Under the pieces are notes generated by a model. The model worked only from the letters and a program-made list of their open reading frames with translations, made no database searches and was not told where the DNA came from. 64,000 nucleotides of DNA from Mesostigma viride (Eukaryota; Streptophyta; Mesostigmatophyceae; Mesostigmatales; Mesostigmataceae): contig RPFO01000154.1 in the NCBI GenBank assembly GCA_009746045.1, forward strand, positions 6,957,038-7,021,037. The letters are read 5' to 3'. Below, in pieces: positions 51,319 through 60,239 of this stretch (its first letter is position 1; each line of letters starts with the position of its first letter). A program made the translations under genes and the position numbers.

Positions 51319-51837
51319 CTGCACACAGCAGCCGCACATGTCCCCGTGAGGACCAGATGGAACGCGAGAACCCACTAAGCGAGGGGATGTGGCTGCAAAT
51401 AATGAGACAGACCTACGCGTCATGCGCACACCCATGGAACTCATGCCCCCTGATCATGGCCACCCCCAAACTAATGAGCCTGCCAGCGGCCCCACAGTTG
51501 TGCCTGCCTAGTTTCCACCACTTCGTTGGCTAACAAAAGTACCGCCACTTACAAGGTCCAACTAGCCTCCACCCTAACTAACAACGCTGGGGATGAGCCG
51601 TGTGATCCTTGTGAGAGAGTGATGCCATTAGGAACATCAGCAAACATTCCAGGCACTCAGTTGCTGCTGCCAGCATGGCACGGACAGCTCCCCGTGAAGT
51701 TGGCAGCAAGCCTGACACCGTCTATGGTAAAGCCCGCTGCACCTCCTACAACATGCTTGTAGGGCTCATATAGACAAAATCTGTCAGTGCGTGCAAGCAT
51801 ATCTGCTTGCGGCCATCAGGGTAAAGGGATAGCTGAC

Positions 51838-51936
51838 CTTGTTCTTCGCCTCCTTGTTCGCACCGTTCGCGACCAGGTGCTTCACGATCTCCAGGTGGCC
51901 GTTATATGCTGCAACGCACAGCGGTGTGTAGTCATC
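51838..51936 (-). CDS. ANK exon 6 (33 aa, phase 0-0)
   Basis: Begins DDYTPLCVAAYNGH and ends NGANKEAKNK, Ile at 17. Acceptor CATGCAG, donor GTCAGC. The upstream intron is 407 nt, the shortest in the array. Confidence 0.9.
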
Positions 51937-52343
51937 CTGCATGCAGCAGCCGCGCATGTCCCCGTGAGAACCAGATGAAAATTGAGAACCCACTAAGCCA
52001 GGGGATGTGTCTGCAGTGAATTAGACAGACCTACGCGTCATGCGCACACCCAAGGACCTCATGGCCCCTGATCATGGCCACAGCCAAACTCGTGAGCCTG
52101 CCAGCGGCCCCACAGTTGTGCCTGCTTTTCCACAACTTCATTGGCTAACTTAAGTACCCCAAATTACAACGCCCAACTTGCCTCCACCATAACTAACATC
52201 GCTGCAGAAAACAAGGGCATTGGTACAACCATGTCAAACGCATGTTATCTCGCACCTACAACATGATTGCATTGCTCATATATACCAAAACTTTGCGTGG
52301 AAGCACATCCGGTGGCGGCCATCAGAGTCAAGGATAGGCTGAC

Positions 52344-52442
52344 CTTTTCCTTCGCCTCCTTGTTTGCACCGCTCGCAACCAGGTGCTTCACGACCTCCAG
52401 GTGGCCGTTATATGCTGCAACATACAGCGGGGTGCAATCACT
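52344..52442 (-). CDS. ANK exon 5 (33 aa, phase 0-0)
   Basis: Begins SDCTPLYVAAYNGH and ends SGANKEAKEK; Cys at 3. Acceptor TGTGCAG, donor GTCAGC, upstream intron 1,131 nt with the insert at 52,546. Confidence 0.9.
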
Positions 52443-52545
52443 CTGCACACAGCAGCCACACATTGCCATGAGGGCAGATGGAACGTGAGAACCCAGCGGC
52501 CCCAAAGTTGTGCCTGCCTTTCCACCACTTCGCTGGCTAACTCAA

Positions 52546-52662
52546 ATCATAGACACATGCAACAGGGTCAAATACTATATTTAAAAATAGCCCAGGGTGG
52601 GACTTTCATTTCATCACTCCAAAAACACCCTTGCCCACAGCAAACTAGGCCGAAACCGGCCC
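52546..52662. other. Unique ~120-bp segment between duplicated array flanks
   Basis: The array motif TGCCTGCCTTTCCACCACTT occurs on both sides (near 52,511 and 52,672), with non-array, AT-richer DNA between (ATACTATATTTAAAAATAG). This looks like filler DNA captured during an unequal exchange; no coding content seen. Confidence 0.6.
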
Positions 52663-53573
52663 CCCAGTCGTGCCTGCCTTTCCACCACTTCGTTGGCCAA
52701 GGTAAGTACCACCAAGTACAACGTCCAACTTGCCTCCACCCGAACTAACAACGCTGCAGAAAACAAGGGCATCAGTACAACCACGGAGCACGGGGCTTTA
52801 CTGATGTGGCTGGGGATAAGCCGTGTGATCCTTGTGAGAGAGTCATGCCATTAAGAACATCAGCAAACATTCCAGGCACTTTGCTGCGTTGCTGCTGCCA
52901 GCATGGCACGGACAGGCTGAACGCACTGCAATATGCCTCCCAGCAAACAAATGGCCCCCTCAGGACAGCCAGGCAGTCAGGATGGGGAACTAGGCCCGAC
53001 GACGCGGGCCAGACACATGTTCAGATCACCCTTGGAAGGCCTGGTAGTGAAAAGGCTCAGGAAATGGAGGCACCTCACCGCGTGCAACTCGGATCAATGG
53101 ATTTGGCCGTTCCTCACCCATGCCCACAACAGAAGGGGGGAAGGGGGAAGGGCGGGGAACATGATCTCACAGGCTAGTGTGGAATTAAGTAGTGTTTGAA
53201 AAACTATCCGGCACAACCAGGTCATACGATTGTTATCTCTCGGAGTCCTGGCCCTGAGTACGGTAGTGAAAGTGAGATCGGTAGTCCGTGATCCAGATTC
53301 CAGTAGCCACGATTCATGCCTGCCAGAGCCATCCACCTCGTAGGCAGCAGGCATTCCATGGGGTGCACAGCGCGTCAGCATCACAACTTCCCACTGGCAG
53401 GGTGCCCAGTGCTGGGAACGTAACAGAACCCGGTGAAGTTGGTAGCAAGCCAGACGCCGTCTGTGGTGGAGTGCTTTGCCCACCGGCCTACAACATGATT
53501 GCGTTGCACATATACCAAAACTGTGCGTGGAAGCGCATCCGCTGGCGGCCATCAGGGTAAAGGAAAAGCTGAC

Positions 53574-53672
53574 CTCGAGCTTCGCCTCCTTGTTTGCACC
53601 GCTCGCAACCAGGTGCTTTACGACCTCCAGGTGGCCATTCTGTGCTGCAACGTACAGCGGAGTGGCATCATC
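53574..53672 (-). CDS. ANK exon 4 (33 aa, phase 0-0)
   Basis: Begins DDATPLYVAAQNGH and ends SGANKEAKLE. It differs from exon 3 by a single synonymous base in the HLV codons. Acceptor TGTGCAG, donor GTCAGC, upstream intron 1,074 nt. Confidence 0.92.
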
Positions 53673-54746
53673 CTGCACACAGCAGCCACACATTTCCCCA
53701 TGAGGGCCAGATGGAACGTGGGAACCCTGTAAGCGAGGGGATGTGTCTGCAGTGAATGAAACAGACCTACACGCGTCATGCGCACACCCATGCACCTCAT
53801 GGCCCCTGATCATGGCCACAGCCAAACTCATGAGCCTGCCAGCGGCCCCACAGTTGTGCCTGCCTTTCCACCCCTTCATTGGCTAACTCAACTACCACCA
53901 AGTGCAACGTCCCACTTGCCTCCACTCTAACCAACAATTCTGCAGAAAACAATGGTATCAGTACAACCACGGAGGACGGGGCTTTACTGATGTCGCTGGG
54001 GATGAGCCGTGTGATCCTTGTGAGAGAGTCATGCCATGAGGAACATCAGCAAACATGCCAGGCACTCAGTTGCTGCGGCCAGCATGGCACGGACAGGCTG
54101 AACGCACTGCATATGCCTCCCAGCAAACAAATGGTTCTCAGGACAGCCAGGCAGTCAGGATGGGGAAGGCCCCAAAGCGCGGGCCAGACACATGTTCAGA
54201 TCACCTTTAGAAGGCCTGGTAGTGAAAAGGTTCAGGAAATGGAGGCACCTCACCGCGTGCAACTCGGGTCAATGGATTCCGCCATTCCTCACCCGTTGCC
54301 ACAAGAGAAGGGGGGGAGGGGGGAAGGGCGGGGAACATGATCTCACAGGCTGGTGTGCAATTAAGTAGTAATTGAATCACTATACACCACAACCATGTCA
54401 TACGCGTGCTATCTCTCGGATTCCTCGCCCTGAGTACGGTAGTGAAAGTGAGATCGGTCGTCCGTGATCCAGATTCCAGTAGCCACGATTCCTGCCTGCC
54501 AGAGCCATCCACCTCATGGGCAGCAGGCATCCCATGGGGTGCACAGCTCGTCAAAATCGCAATATCCCACAGGCAGGGTGCCCAGTGCTGGGAACGTAAC
54601 AGTGCCCAGTGAAGTTGCTAGCAAGCCGGACACTGTCTGTTGTTAAGTCCTTTGCCCACCCTACAACATGATTGCGTTGCACATATACCAAAACTGTGCG
54701 TGGAAGCGCATCCGCTGGCGGCCATCAGGGTAAAGGAAAAGCTGAC

Positions 54747-54845
54747 CTCGAGCTTCGCCTCCTTGTTTGCACCGCTCGCAACCAAGTGCTTTACGACCTC
54801 CAGGTGGCCATTCTGTGCTGCAACGTACAGCGGAGTGGCATCATC
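54747..54845 (-). CDS. ANK exon 3 (33 aa, phase 0-0)
   Basis: Same peptide as exon 4; the two units are a recent adjacent duplication. Acceptor TGTGCAG, donor GTCAGC, upstream intron 1,057 nt. Confidence 0.92.
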
Positions 54846-55902
54846 CTGCACACAGCAGCCACACATTTCCCCATGAGGGCCAGATGGAACGTGGGAACCC
54901 TGTAAGCGAGGGGATGTGTCTGCAGTGAATGAAACAGACCTACGCGTCATGCGCACACCCATGCACCTCATGGCCCCTGATCATGGCCACGGCAAAATTC
55001 ATGAGCCTGCCAGCAGCCCCACAGTTGTGCCTGCCTTTCCACCCCTTCATTGGCTAACTCAACTACCACCAAGTACAACGGCCCACTTGCCTCCACTCTA
55101 ACCAACAACGCTGTAGAAAACAAGGGCATCAGCACAACCACGGAGGACGGGGCTTTACTGATGTGGCTGGGGATAAGCCGTGTGATCCTTGTGAGAGAGT
55201 CATGCCATGAGGAACATCAGCAAACATTCCAGGCAGTTGCTGCTGCCAGCATGGCACGGACAGGCTGAACGCACTGAACACGCCTCCCAGCAAACAAATG
55301 GCCCTCAGGACAGCCAGGCTGTCAGGATGGGGAAGGCCCCAAAGCGCGGGCCAGACACCTGTTCAGATCACCTTGAGAAGGCCTGGTAGTGAAAAGGCTC
55401 AGGAAATGGAGGCACCTCACCGCGTGCAACTCGGGTCAATGGATTCCGCCGTTCCTCACCCGTTGCCACAAGAGAAGGGGGGAGGGGGAAGGGCGGGGAA
55501 CATGATCTCACAGGCCGGTGTACAATGAAGTAGTGTTTGAAAAACTATCCGACACTATCATGACATACGCATGTTATCTCTCGGACTCCTCGCCCTGAGT
55601 ACGGTAGTGAAAGTGAGATCGGTGGTCAGTGATCCAGATTCCAGTAGCCACGATTCCTGCCTGCCAGAGCCATCCACCTCATGGGCAGCAGGCATCCCAT
55701 GGGGTGCACAGCTCGTCAAAATCACAATATCCCACTGGCAGGGTGCCCAGTGCAACAGCACCCAGTGGATTTGGTAGCAAGCCGTAAATTATCGGTGGTA
55801 AAGCCCTTTGCCCACCCTACAGCATCATTGCGCTACACATACACAAAAACTGAGTGCAAAAGCGCATCCACTTGCGGCCATCAGGGTAAAGGGATAGCTG
55901 AC

Positions 55903-56001
55903 CTTGTTCTTCGCCTCCTTGTTCGCTCCGCTCGCGACCAAGTGCGTCACGACCTCCAGGTGGCCCTCCCGTGCCGCAAGGTACAGCGGTGTGCGATCAA
56001 T
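55903..56001 (-). CDS. ANK exon 2 (33 aa, phase 0-0)
   Basis: Begins IDRTPLYLAAREGH and ends SGANKEAKNK; Ile1, Arg3, Leu8 and Arg-Glu at 11-12 occur nowhere else. Acceptor TGTGCAG, donor GTCAGC, upstream intron 1,154 nt. This is the last unit with clear array similarity at this edge. Confidence 0.9.
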
Positions 56002-56040
56002 CTGCACACAGCAGCCACGCATGTCTTCATGAGGACCAGA

Positions 56041-57155
56041 TTAATAAATTGATATGCTGATTACATTCACTCCTGTTGAGAAGTCGTGGAGCACAATGAC
56101 ACAGAGTTTAAGTGATTTTCATCCCTGTATGTTGCACGCTGAGAAGGGGGCAGAGACACCCGTCTTCCCTCGTGCCGGGAGGCAAGCCACAGCTGCAATC
56201 TAAAACTACTCACGAGGAGAGTCTTGGCATAACTGTGGGTGCACTAAAGCTGGAATGTGCGGAGGTTTCATGCCAGACTGGACGCACTACATCTGCCTCC
56301 CTGCAAACATCTGGCCCTCAGGACAGACAGGCGGTCAGGACAGGCAAGGCCAGACAACGCGGGCCAGAAACCTACTCAGATCACCAAAGGCCTGGTGGTG
56401 GAAACGATCAGTATACGAAGCCATCTCAACACGCATCATGGGTCAATAGATTCGGCCTTTTCTTACCCATGGCCACATCAGAAGGGGAGGGGCTGGGTGG
56501 GTTGGTGGGGAACACGATCTCATAGGGAGGGCAAGAGGTATCTGAAAAACTATCCGGCACAACCAGCTCATAAGTGTGCGATGTCTCGGATTCTTGCCCT
56601 GATTGCGGTAGTGAAGTGAGATTGGTTGTTTGTGATCCAGATTCCTGTAGCCACTAATCCTGCCCAGAAGAGCCCTCCACCGCATGGGCAGCAGGCATCC
56701 CATGGGTGCCCAGCTTGTCAACAGCACAACTTCCCACAGGCAGCATGCCCAGTGCTGGGATTGCAACAGCGCCCGAGACATGCTCGACACGGGGGGGATC
56801 GCGCCATGTCCATAACGAGTCATGCACGACACGGGGGGGATGTCGCCATGTCCACAAGGCCTGAGCCATGCACGACACGGGGGGGATCTTGCACTTAACT
56901 TACACTCTCTTTGTTGATTCAAGAACTGTCTTGAATAAATGGGGTCATAACGGGCAGCGTTGGTGTGTTGTCCTTGAAGTGACTGGGCACTGGGGTTGCT
57001 TCTTAATGTAGGGGCTGGTTACTAGACACACGGGCCGGGTCACTAGGATCAAGCATCATGCGTTAGCATTTCAGTCTGCTCTGACAACATTAATAATGAC
57101 AAGCTGAATTGAGGATTTACATCGGCTTTGGCACTGGGGTGAACCAAGTACTAAC
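56041..57155 (-). repeat. Decayed terminal array unit (intron between ANK exons 1 and 2)
   Basis: From about 56,270 to 56,770 the sequence still aligns by eye with the unit: ACATCTGCCTCCCTGCAAAC, GGACAGACAGGCGGTCAGGA, a G-rich tract near 56,470, ATCCAGATTCCTGTAGCCAC and GGCAGCAGGCATCCCATGGG. It carries many substitutions and indels. 56,041-56,260 and 56,900-57,155 are not recognisable. It is the most diverged unit, as expected at the end of a homogenising tandem array. Confidence 0.75.
56779..56895. repeat. Minisatellite, 2.6 copies of a 42-46-bp unit
   Basis: Three starts of CATGCxCGACACGGGGGGGAT lie at 56,779, 56,821 and 56,867, giving two full copies (42 and 46 bp) and one partial copy inside the decayed intron. 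Each contains a run of seven G. Confidence 0.85.
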
Positions 57156-57254
57156 CGTGTCCTTGGCTTCCATGTTGGCACCATTTGCGACCAGGCGTTG
57201 GACAATGTTGAGATGCCCTGCCTGTGCTGCACGATGCAACCGGGTCTGCCCGAC
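57156..57254 (-). CDS. ANK exon 1 (33 aa, phase 0-0), diverged founder or cap repeat
   Basis: Begins VGQTRLHRAAQAGH and ends NGANMEAKDT. Exactly 99 nt between acceptor ATGTCCAG (preceded by a pyrimidine-rich stretch) and donor GTTAGT. Its codons and sequence differ throughout from the array exons, and it keeps TxLH, GHL, NGAN and EAKD. It is the first ankyrin repeat in the transcript, and may be the N-terminal cap or a relic of the exon from which the array grew. Confidence 0.85.
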
Positions 57255-57358
57255 CTGGACATGACATGAAATTGAAGTAGGGGTATTCAAAAGAGGGGAG
57301 TGGTGAGGGCAAGACGGCATCAGGTGTTGATCAATTCCAGAAAGTGAAGCCAACTTAC

Positions 57359-57445
57359 TGAAGATCGGCTTGTCGAAGACACCCCAGAACATCGACACGA
57401 CCATGCGGAAGCATCGATGACCAAAAGGAGGGACCAGCGGCATCG
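57359..57445 (-). CDS. Candidate 87-nt linker exon
   Basis: On the minus strand CTACTCACCTCTGCAG (acceptor) and A|GTAAGT (a full consensus donor) bound 87 nt, a multiple of three. Phase 0, required by ANK exon 1, is open and gives a Ser/Cys/Arg-rich 29-residue linker. Another frame also stays open and contains FRMVVSMFWGVFDKPIF, which looks more protein-like but would not join ANK exon 1 in frame. Frame and reality are therefore uncertain. A 104-nt intron would separate it from ANK exon 1. Confidence 0.4.
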
Positions 57446-58861
57446 CTGCAGAGGTGAGTAGATTGTGTCGCACCCTCACTGGCTGCGCCTTATTATTCAT
57501 CCATTTATGTCGTTTTCTATGCACCAACAAACACGCGTTGGCGCGAATGGATAAGCTGATAAGCACAGTGTGCAAATGTCGGCGTGTTCCCACTCATATT
57601 ATGCTCTGGATAGTTTGCATCAGTGGGCGTACACGCCCACGTTCAAATACTTGGCAGGACACTCTTCACTGAGGTTCTTCAGGACCAGATTCACATAGAC
57701 TATCCAGACGTGAACCTCTACAGGCTGCAACATCCGGGCCAAATTCTCATGGTTCACCGCCTGCTATGCGTAGCTGGGAGTCTGAAGAAAAATCAGTTTG
57801 CCTAATCCCAGTACTCACCGAATATGCCTGCTACCCCAACAAGGTCTGAACCAAAGTCACACTCAAGTTAATTACAGTGCTCAGTCATACACTGGGTTTT
57901 CAATGCGCAACACAAAAATGCACAAGGTCAACGAGTGCCAGGCCATTGTACAGAGTACAGGCTCAAATACTCGGCATAACGGCACAGCGAGAAATTTGGT
58001 TTATCAGTCCTGAGCTCCTAAAATAGGTCTTTAAAACAACGGCATGCGAAAACTGGGGCTGTATCCATGTTGTATTCTACCCGTTCCCATAATGAGAGCG
58101 AGAAATTAAATCAATAGAGGTCACTCATCACATATTTGCACAACTAGGATTCAGTTCTGCACCTAGTGTTCTGAGCCAGCCGCCCCACCCCCCTACCCAC
58201 AATGTATGCAATTCTGAGCCCATTGGGACAGTCTGTTTCTTACAAGGACATGGCACCTTCTATGCCTGCCTCTCTGGGGAAGGCCTTCTGGACTGCACCA
58301 TGCGGAACAGATGCCCTCCCATTCCAAGCACCCAGAAAAGGAACATGTCAGCCAAAAGTTCCAAAAATTGCGTACATTGTCTGCGACATTCATGTCTCGC
58401 CGGAGCTCCGCGATTGAAGAAGCATCCAGTGGGCCTTCTCTGCCAGCTGGCTGTACTGATGGGCGAGCGTCCTGTTAGAGAAGCGCTCCACGCACAAGAC
58501 GTGGTGCACCGTGAATACATGCAAGCTGATGGAAGGGCAAAGGGAATAGGACATTGCAGAAAATGCTCGGTCTTGCCATAGCAAAACAGATAAATTGCAG
58601 TTAGTGCAGACACCTTCTGGAAAGCCAACAATGCCGCGCTGCTTTGCTTGCAAGGGTGAGGGCAATAATACCCAAGAAGGTCCACCATACAGAAACGTGC
58701 ACGTTTCAGTCATGCGTACTTAGCTTCCCAAGGCTAGCATGCGCCGGCTGTATTAGCCAACCCATTCAAGACCGAACATAACAACTACAAGGGGAGAGAA
58801 GCCACAGAATGCCCACAAGGTTTTTGCTAACCCCCTTTCGCTTCAGCACACATCTCTTGTT
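57446..58861. other. Intron or intergenic region with one weak coding signal
   Basis: It lies between the kinase ORF and the linker exon. One minus-strand stretch (58,390-58,534) reads FTVHHVLCVERFSNRTLAHQ and continues to a stop, preceded by a good pyrimidine tract and CCATCAG. It looks coding but is out of phase with the kinase donor, so it may be an alternative last exon, an unrelated relic, or chance. Nothing else recognisable. Confidence 0.3.
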
Positions 58862-60208
58862 TCATTGAGCAAGACATTCGCGCCATTCGCACATTTTGCC
58901 ACAAACAGCCAAGCAATGCACGGGGAACCCAGACGCAGCAGAAACACATGGCACCCCCATCCTCCTCACCGGTGCAGATGACGCAGCGGTTGCTTGCCCA
59001 GGTGGTTGCGGGCTGGCAGGGAGTGGAGCTGCAGCAGAGGGCCTGGGGGGTTGTGACTGGGGAGCGATCTGTTGCTGAGCTATCTGGCTCACCGCCCCTT
59101 GCCGCAGCACCACCAGGATCTCTGCAAACGGGGGCCGGTCAGTCGGCTGGTACGCAAAGCAGCGGCGCACAAGGTCCCGCAACCAGCCCGGCAGGCTGTC
59201 TGGGATGGCAGGAGACATCATGCGTGGGGGAGTGACATTTGTCATTATTTGAAACATGTTCAAGCCAGCCCAGGGAGCAGTGGCGGATGCCATTTCCACC
59301 AAAATGCACCCGAAACCCCATGCATCCGCTGCGGTGGTTATGCCCCCAAACTCTCCGGGAATCCACTGTTCCGGCGCCATGTAGTTGGGCGTGCCCTGCG
59401 CGCCAAATGTGGGATTGTATCGTGACATCGTGCTGGTTCGGAGGGCGGAGATCCCAAAATCAGCCACCAACGCCCGCCCATACTTGTCCAGCAATACATT
59501 GGCAGGTTTCAAATCCAGCACCATAATGCCCCGCTCATGCAGGTCAGCGATGGCCAAGGCTACATCCTGACTGATGCTCAGGATGCGGTCCAAGGGCAGG
59601 CCTTGTGAGGTAGCTGCACCTCCATTGCTGACAGTCTGCTGCTGCTGAAGCAGCACCTGTTCCAGCGAGGCACTGTAACGCGGCATGACCATGCAGAGCT
59701 GGCTGTTAATGCTGGCCACCCCGATGAGGCGGCACACGTTGTGGCAAAAGACTGACGCCTGGTGCAGTATTTGCACCTCCTTCCGAAACCTGGAGGACTC
59801 ATCATCTGTCAGCCCTCTGGCATGGAACATTTTCACCACAACCTCCTGCCCCGTTGGTCTTAGGACCGCCACCGAGACGGCAGCCATGGCCCCGTAATGA
59901 AGGAGTTCGCCCAAGACCAACCTGTCCTGGCTTATGTGAGGAATAGAGGCATCCATGCCTGCAATTCCAAGACGCTGCTGTTCTCTCTGCTGCTCCACCC
60001 ATTGCTCAATGAGGGAGCGCAGCGCTACAACAGGGACCAGGGTTTTGTCAGAAAGCCTCACGTTTGTGAGCGGATCAGTCTCATTGCCCCGAGTAAACCA
60101 CTGTTCTATAAAGTTCCTTTCGTAGACTTGACCAGATCCCACTAAGATGACGGGATCTCGCATTATGTCACAAGAGATTGGGCACAGGAACTGTGCCGGC
60201 GGGTCCAT
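58862..60208 (-). CDS. U-box E3 ubiquitin ligase domain fused to a Ser/Thr protein kinase
   Basis: The start is ATG at 60,208 (MDPPAQFLCPIS); the upstream in-frame TTG at 60,223 is not a credible start. A U-box spans residues ~3-76 (FLCPI, MRDPVIL, TDPLTN, LVPVVALRSLIEQW), the E2-binding fold of ubiquitin ligases. A kinase domain spans ~95-370: VVVK with Lys126, Glu144 of helix C, catalytic Asp232 in VLDLKPANVLL, DFG at 250-252, and NYMAPEQW at 276-282. The usual HRD is VLD, so it is a non-RD type, and the glycine loop is degenerate. A Gln/Pro/Ala-rich tail follows. The ORF can run unspliced to 448 residues, or the exon can stop after residue 413 at 58,970 (donor GTGAGG, phase 0) and splice toward the ankyrin exons. 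In that order the product would be a U-box/kinase with an ankyrin recognition domain. Cytosolic, with no signal peptide or membrane segment seen. Confidence 0.9.
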   Translation of the reverse strand: MDPPAQFLCPISCDIMRDPVILVGSGQVYERNFIEQWFTRGNETDPLTNVRLSDKTLVPVVALRSLIEQWVEQQREQQRLGIAGMDASIPHISQDRLVLGELLHYGAMAAVSVAVLRPTGQEVVVKMFHARGLTDDESSRFRKEVQILHQASVFCHNVCRLIGVASINSQLCMVMPRYSASLEQVLLQQQQTVSNGGAATSQGLPLDRILSISQDVALAIADLHERGIMVLDLKPANVLLDKYGRALVADFGISALRTSTMSRYNPTFGAQGTPNYMAPEQWIPGEFGGITTAADAWGFGCILVEMASATAPWAGLNMFQIMTNVTPPRMMSPAIPDSLPGWLRDLVRRCFAYQPTDRPPFAEILVVLRQGAVSQIAQQQIAPQSQPPRPSAAAPLPASPQPPGQATAASSAPVRRMGVPCVSAASGFPVHCLAVCGKMCEWRECLAQ

Positions 60209-60239
60209 TCGATACCCTTGCAAGTTGCCAGTGCAATTA

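Larger units (their letters stand above)
1..56040 (-). repeat. Tandem array of ~1,177-bp exon+intron units, each carrying one ankyrin-repeat exon
   Basis: Exon-to-exon spacing is close to 1,177 bp for most of the array (for example 1178, 1178, 1175, 1177, 1173). Exceptions are deletions or insertions (spacings 506, 618, 895, 1064, 1124, 1275 and 2052). All units are in the same orientation, and intron segments are recognisably the same throughout. Each unit, read on the plus strand, runs: 99-nt exon complement, a block with GGACCAGATGGAACGTGAGA, a block with CGGAGGACGGGGCTTTACTGA, a G-rich tract, a block with ATCCAGATTCCAGTAGCCAC, then the next exon. The left window edge falls inside an intron, so the array continues outside. 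Similarity of introns as well as exons implies spread by unequal exchange or gene conversion of whole units, not exon retroposition. Confidence 0.97.
1..60208 (-). other. Inferred single giant gene: U-box, kinase, linker, at least 50 ankyrin exons (3' end outside window)
   Basis: This is an inference from phase. The U-box/kinase exon can end at donor GTGAGG (58,969-58,964) on a complete codon. The candidate 87-nt linker exon (57,359-57,445) is open in phase 0. ANK exons 1-50 are all 99 nt and phase 0-0. Joined in order they give one open frame of about 413 + 29 + 1,650 residues with no stop up to the window edge. All lie on the minus strand without an obvious intervening terminator or promoter. 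The alternative is two genes: an uninterrupted 448-residue kinase ending at 58,862, and a separate ankyrin gene starting somewhere in 57,446-58,861. Only a spliced transcript can decide. The ankyrin stop codon lies beyond position 1. Confidence 0.45.

Noticed and set aside
1-56040. Regular repeats suggestive of a CRISPR array or satellite
   Set aside because: The period of ~1,177 bp with no spacers excludes CRISPR; intact coding exons with splice sites exclude a simple satellite.
58862-60208. Bacterial or viral origin of the ankyrin array
   Set aside because: Consistent GT-AG borders, phase-0 exons and a plant-type U-box/kinase neighbour indicate an endogenous eukaryotic locus.
60209-60223. 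Upstream start of the kinase at 60,223
   Set aside because: The codon there is TTG; ATG at 60,208 directly precedes the U-box and is the credible start.
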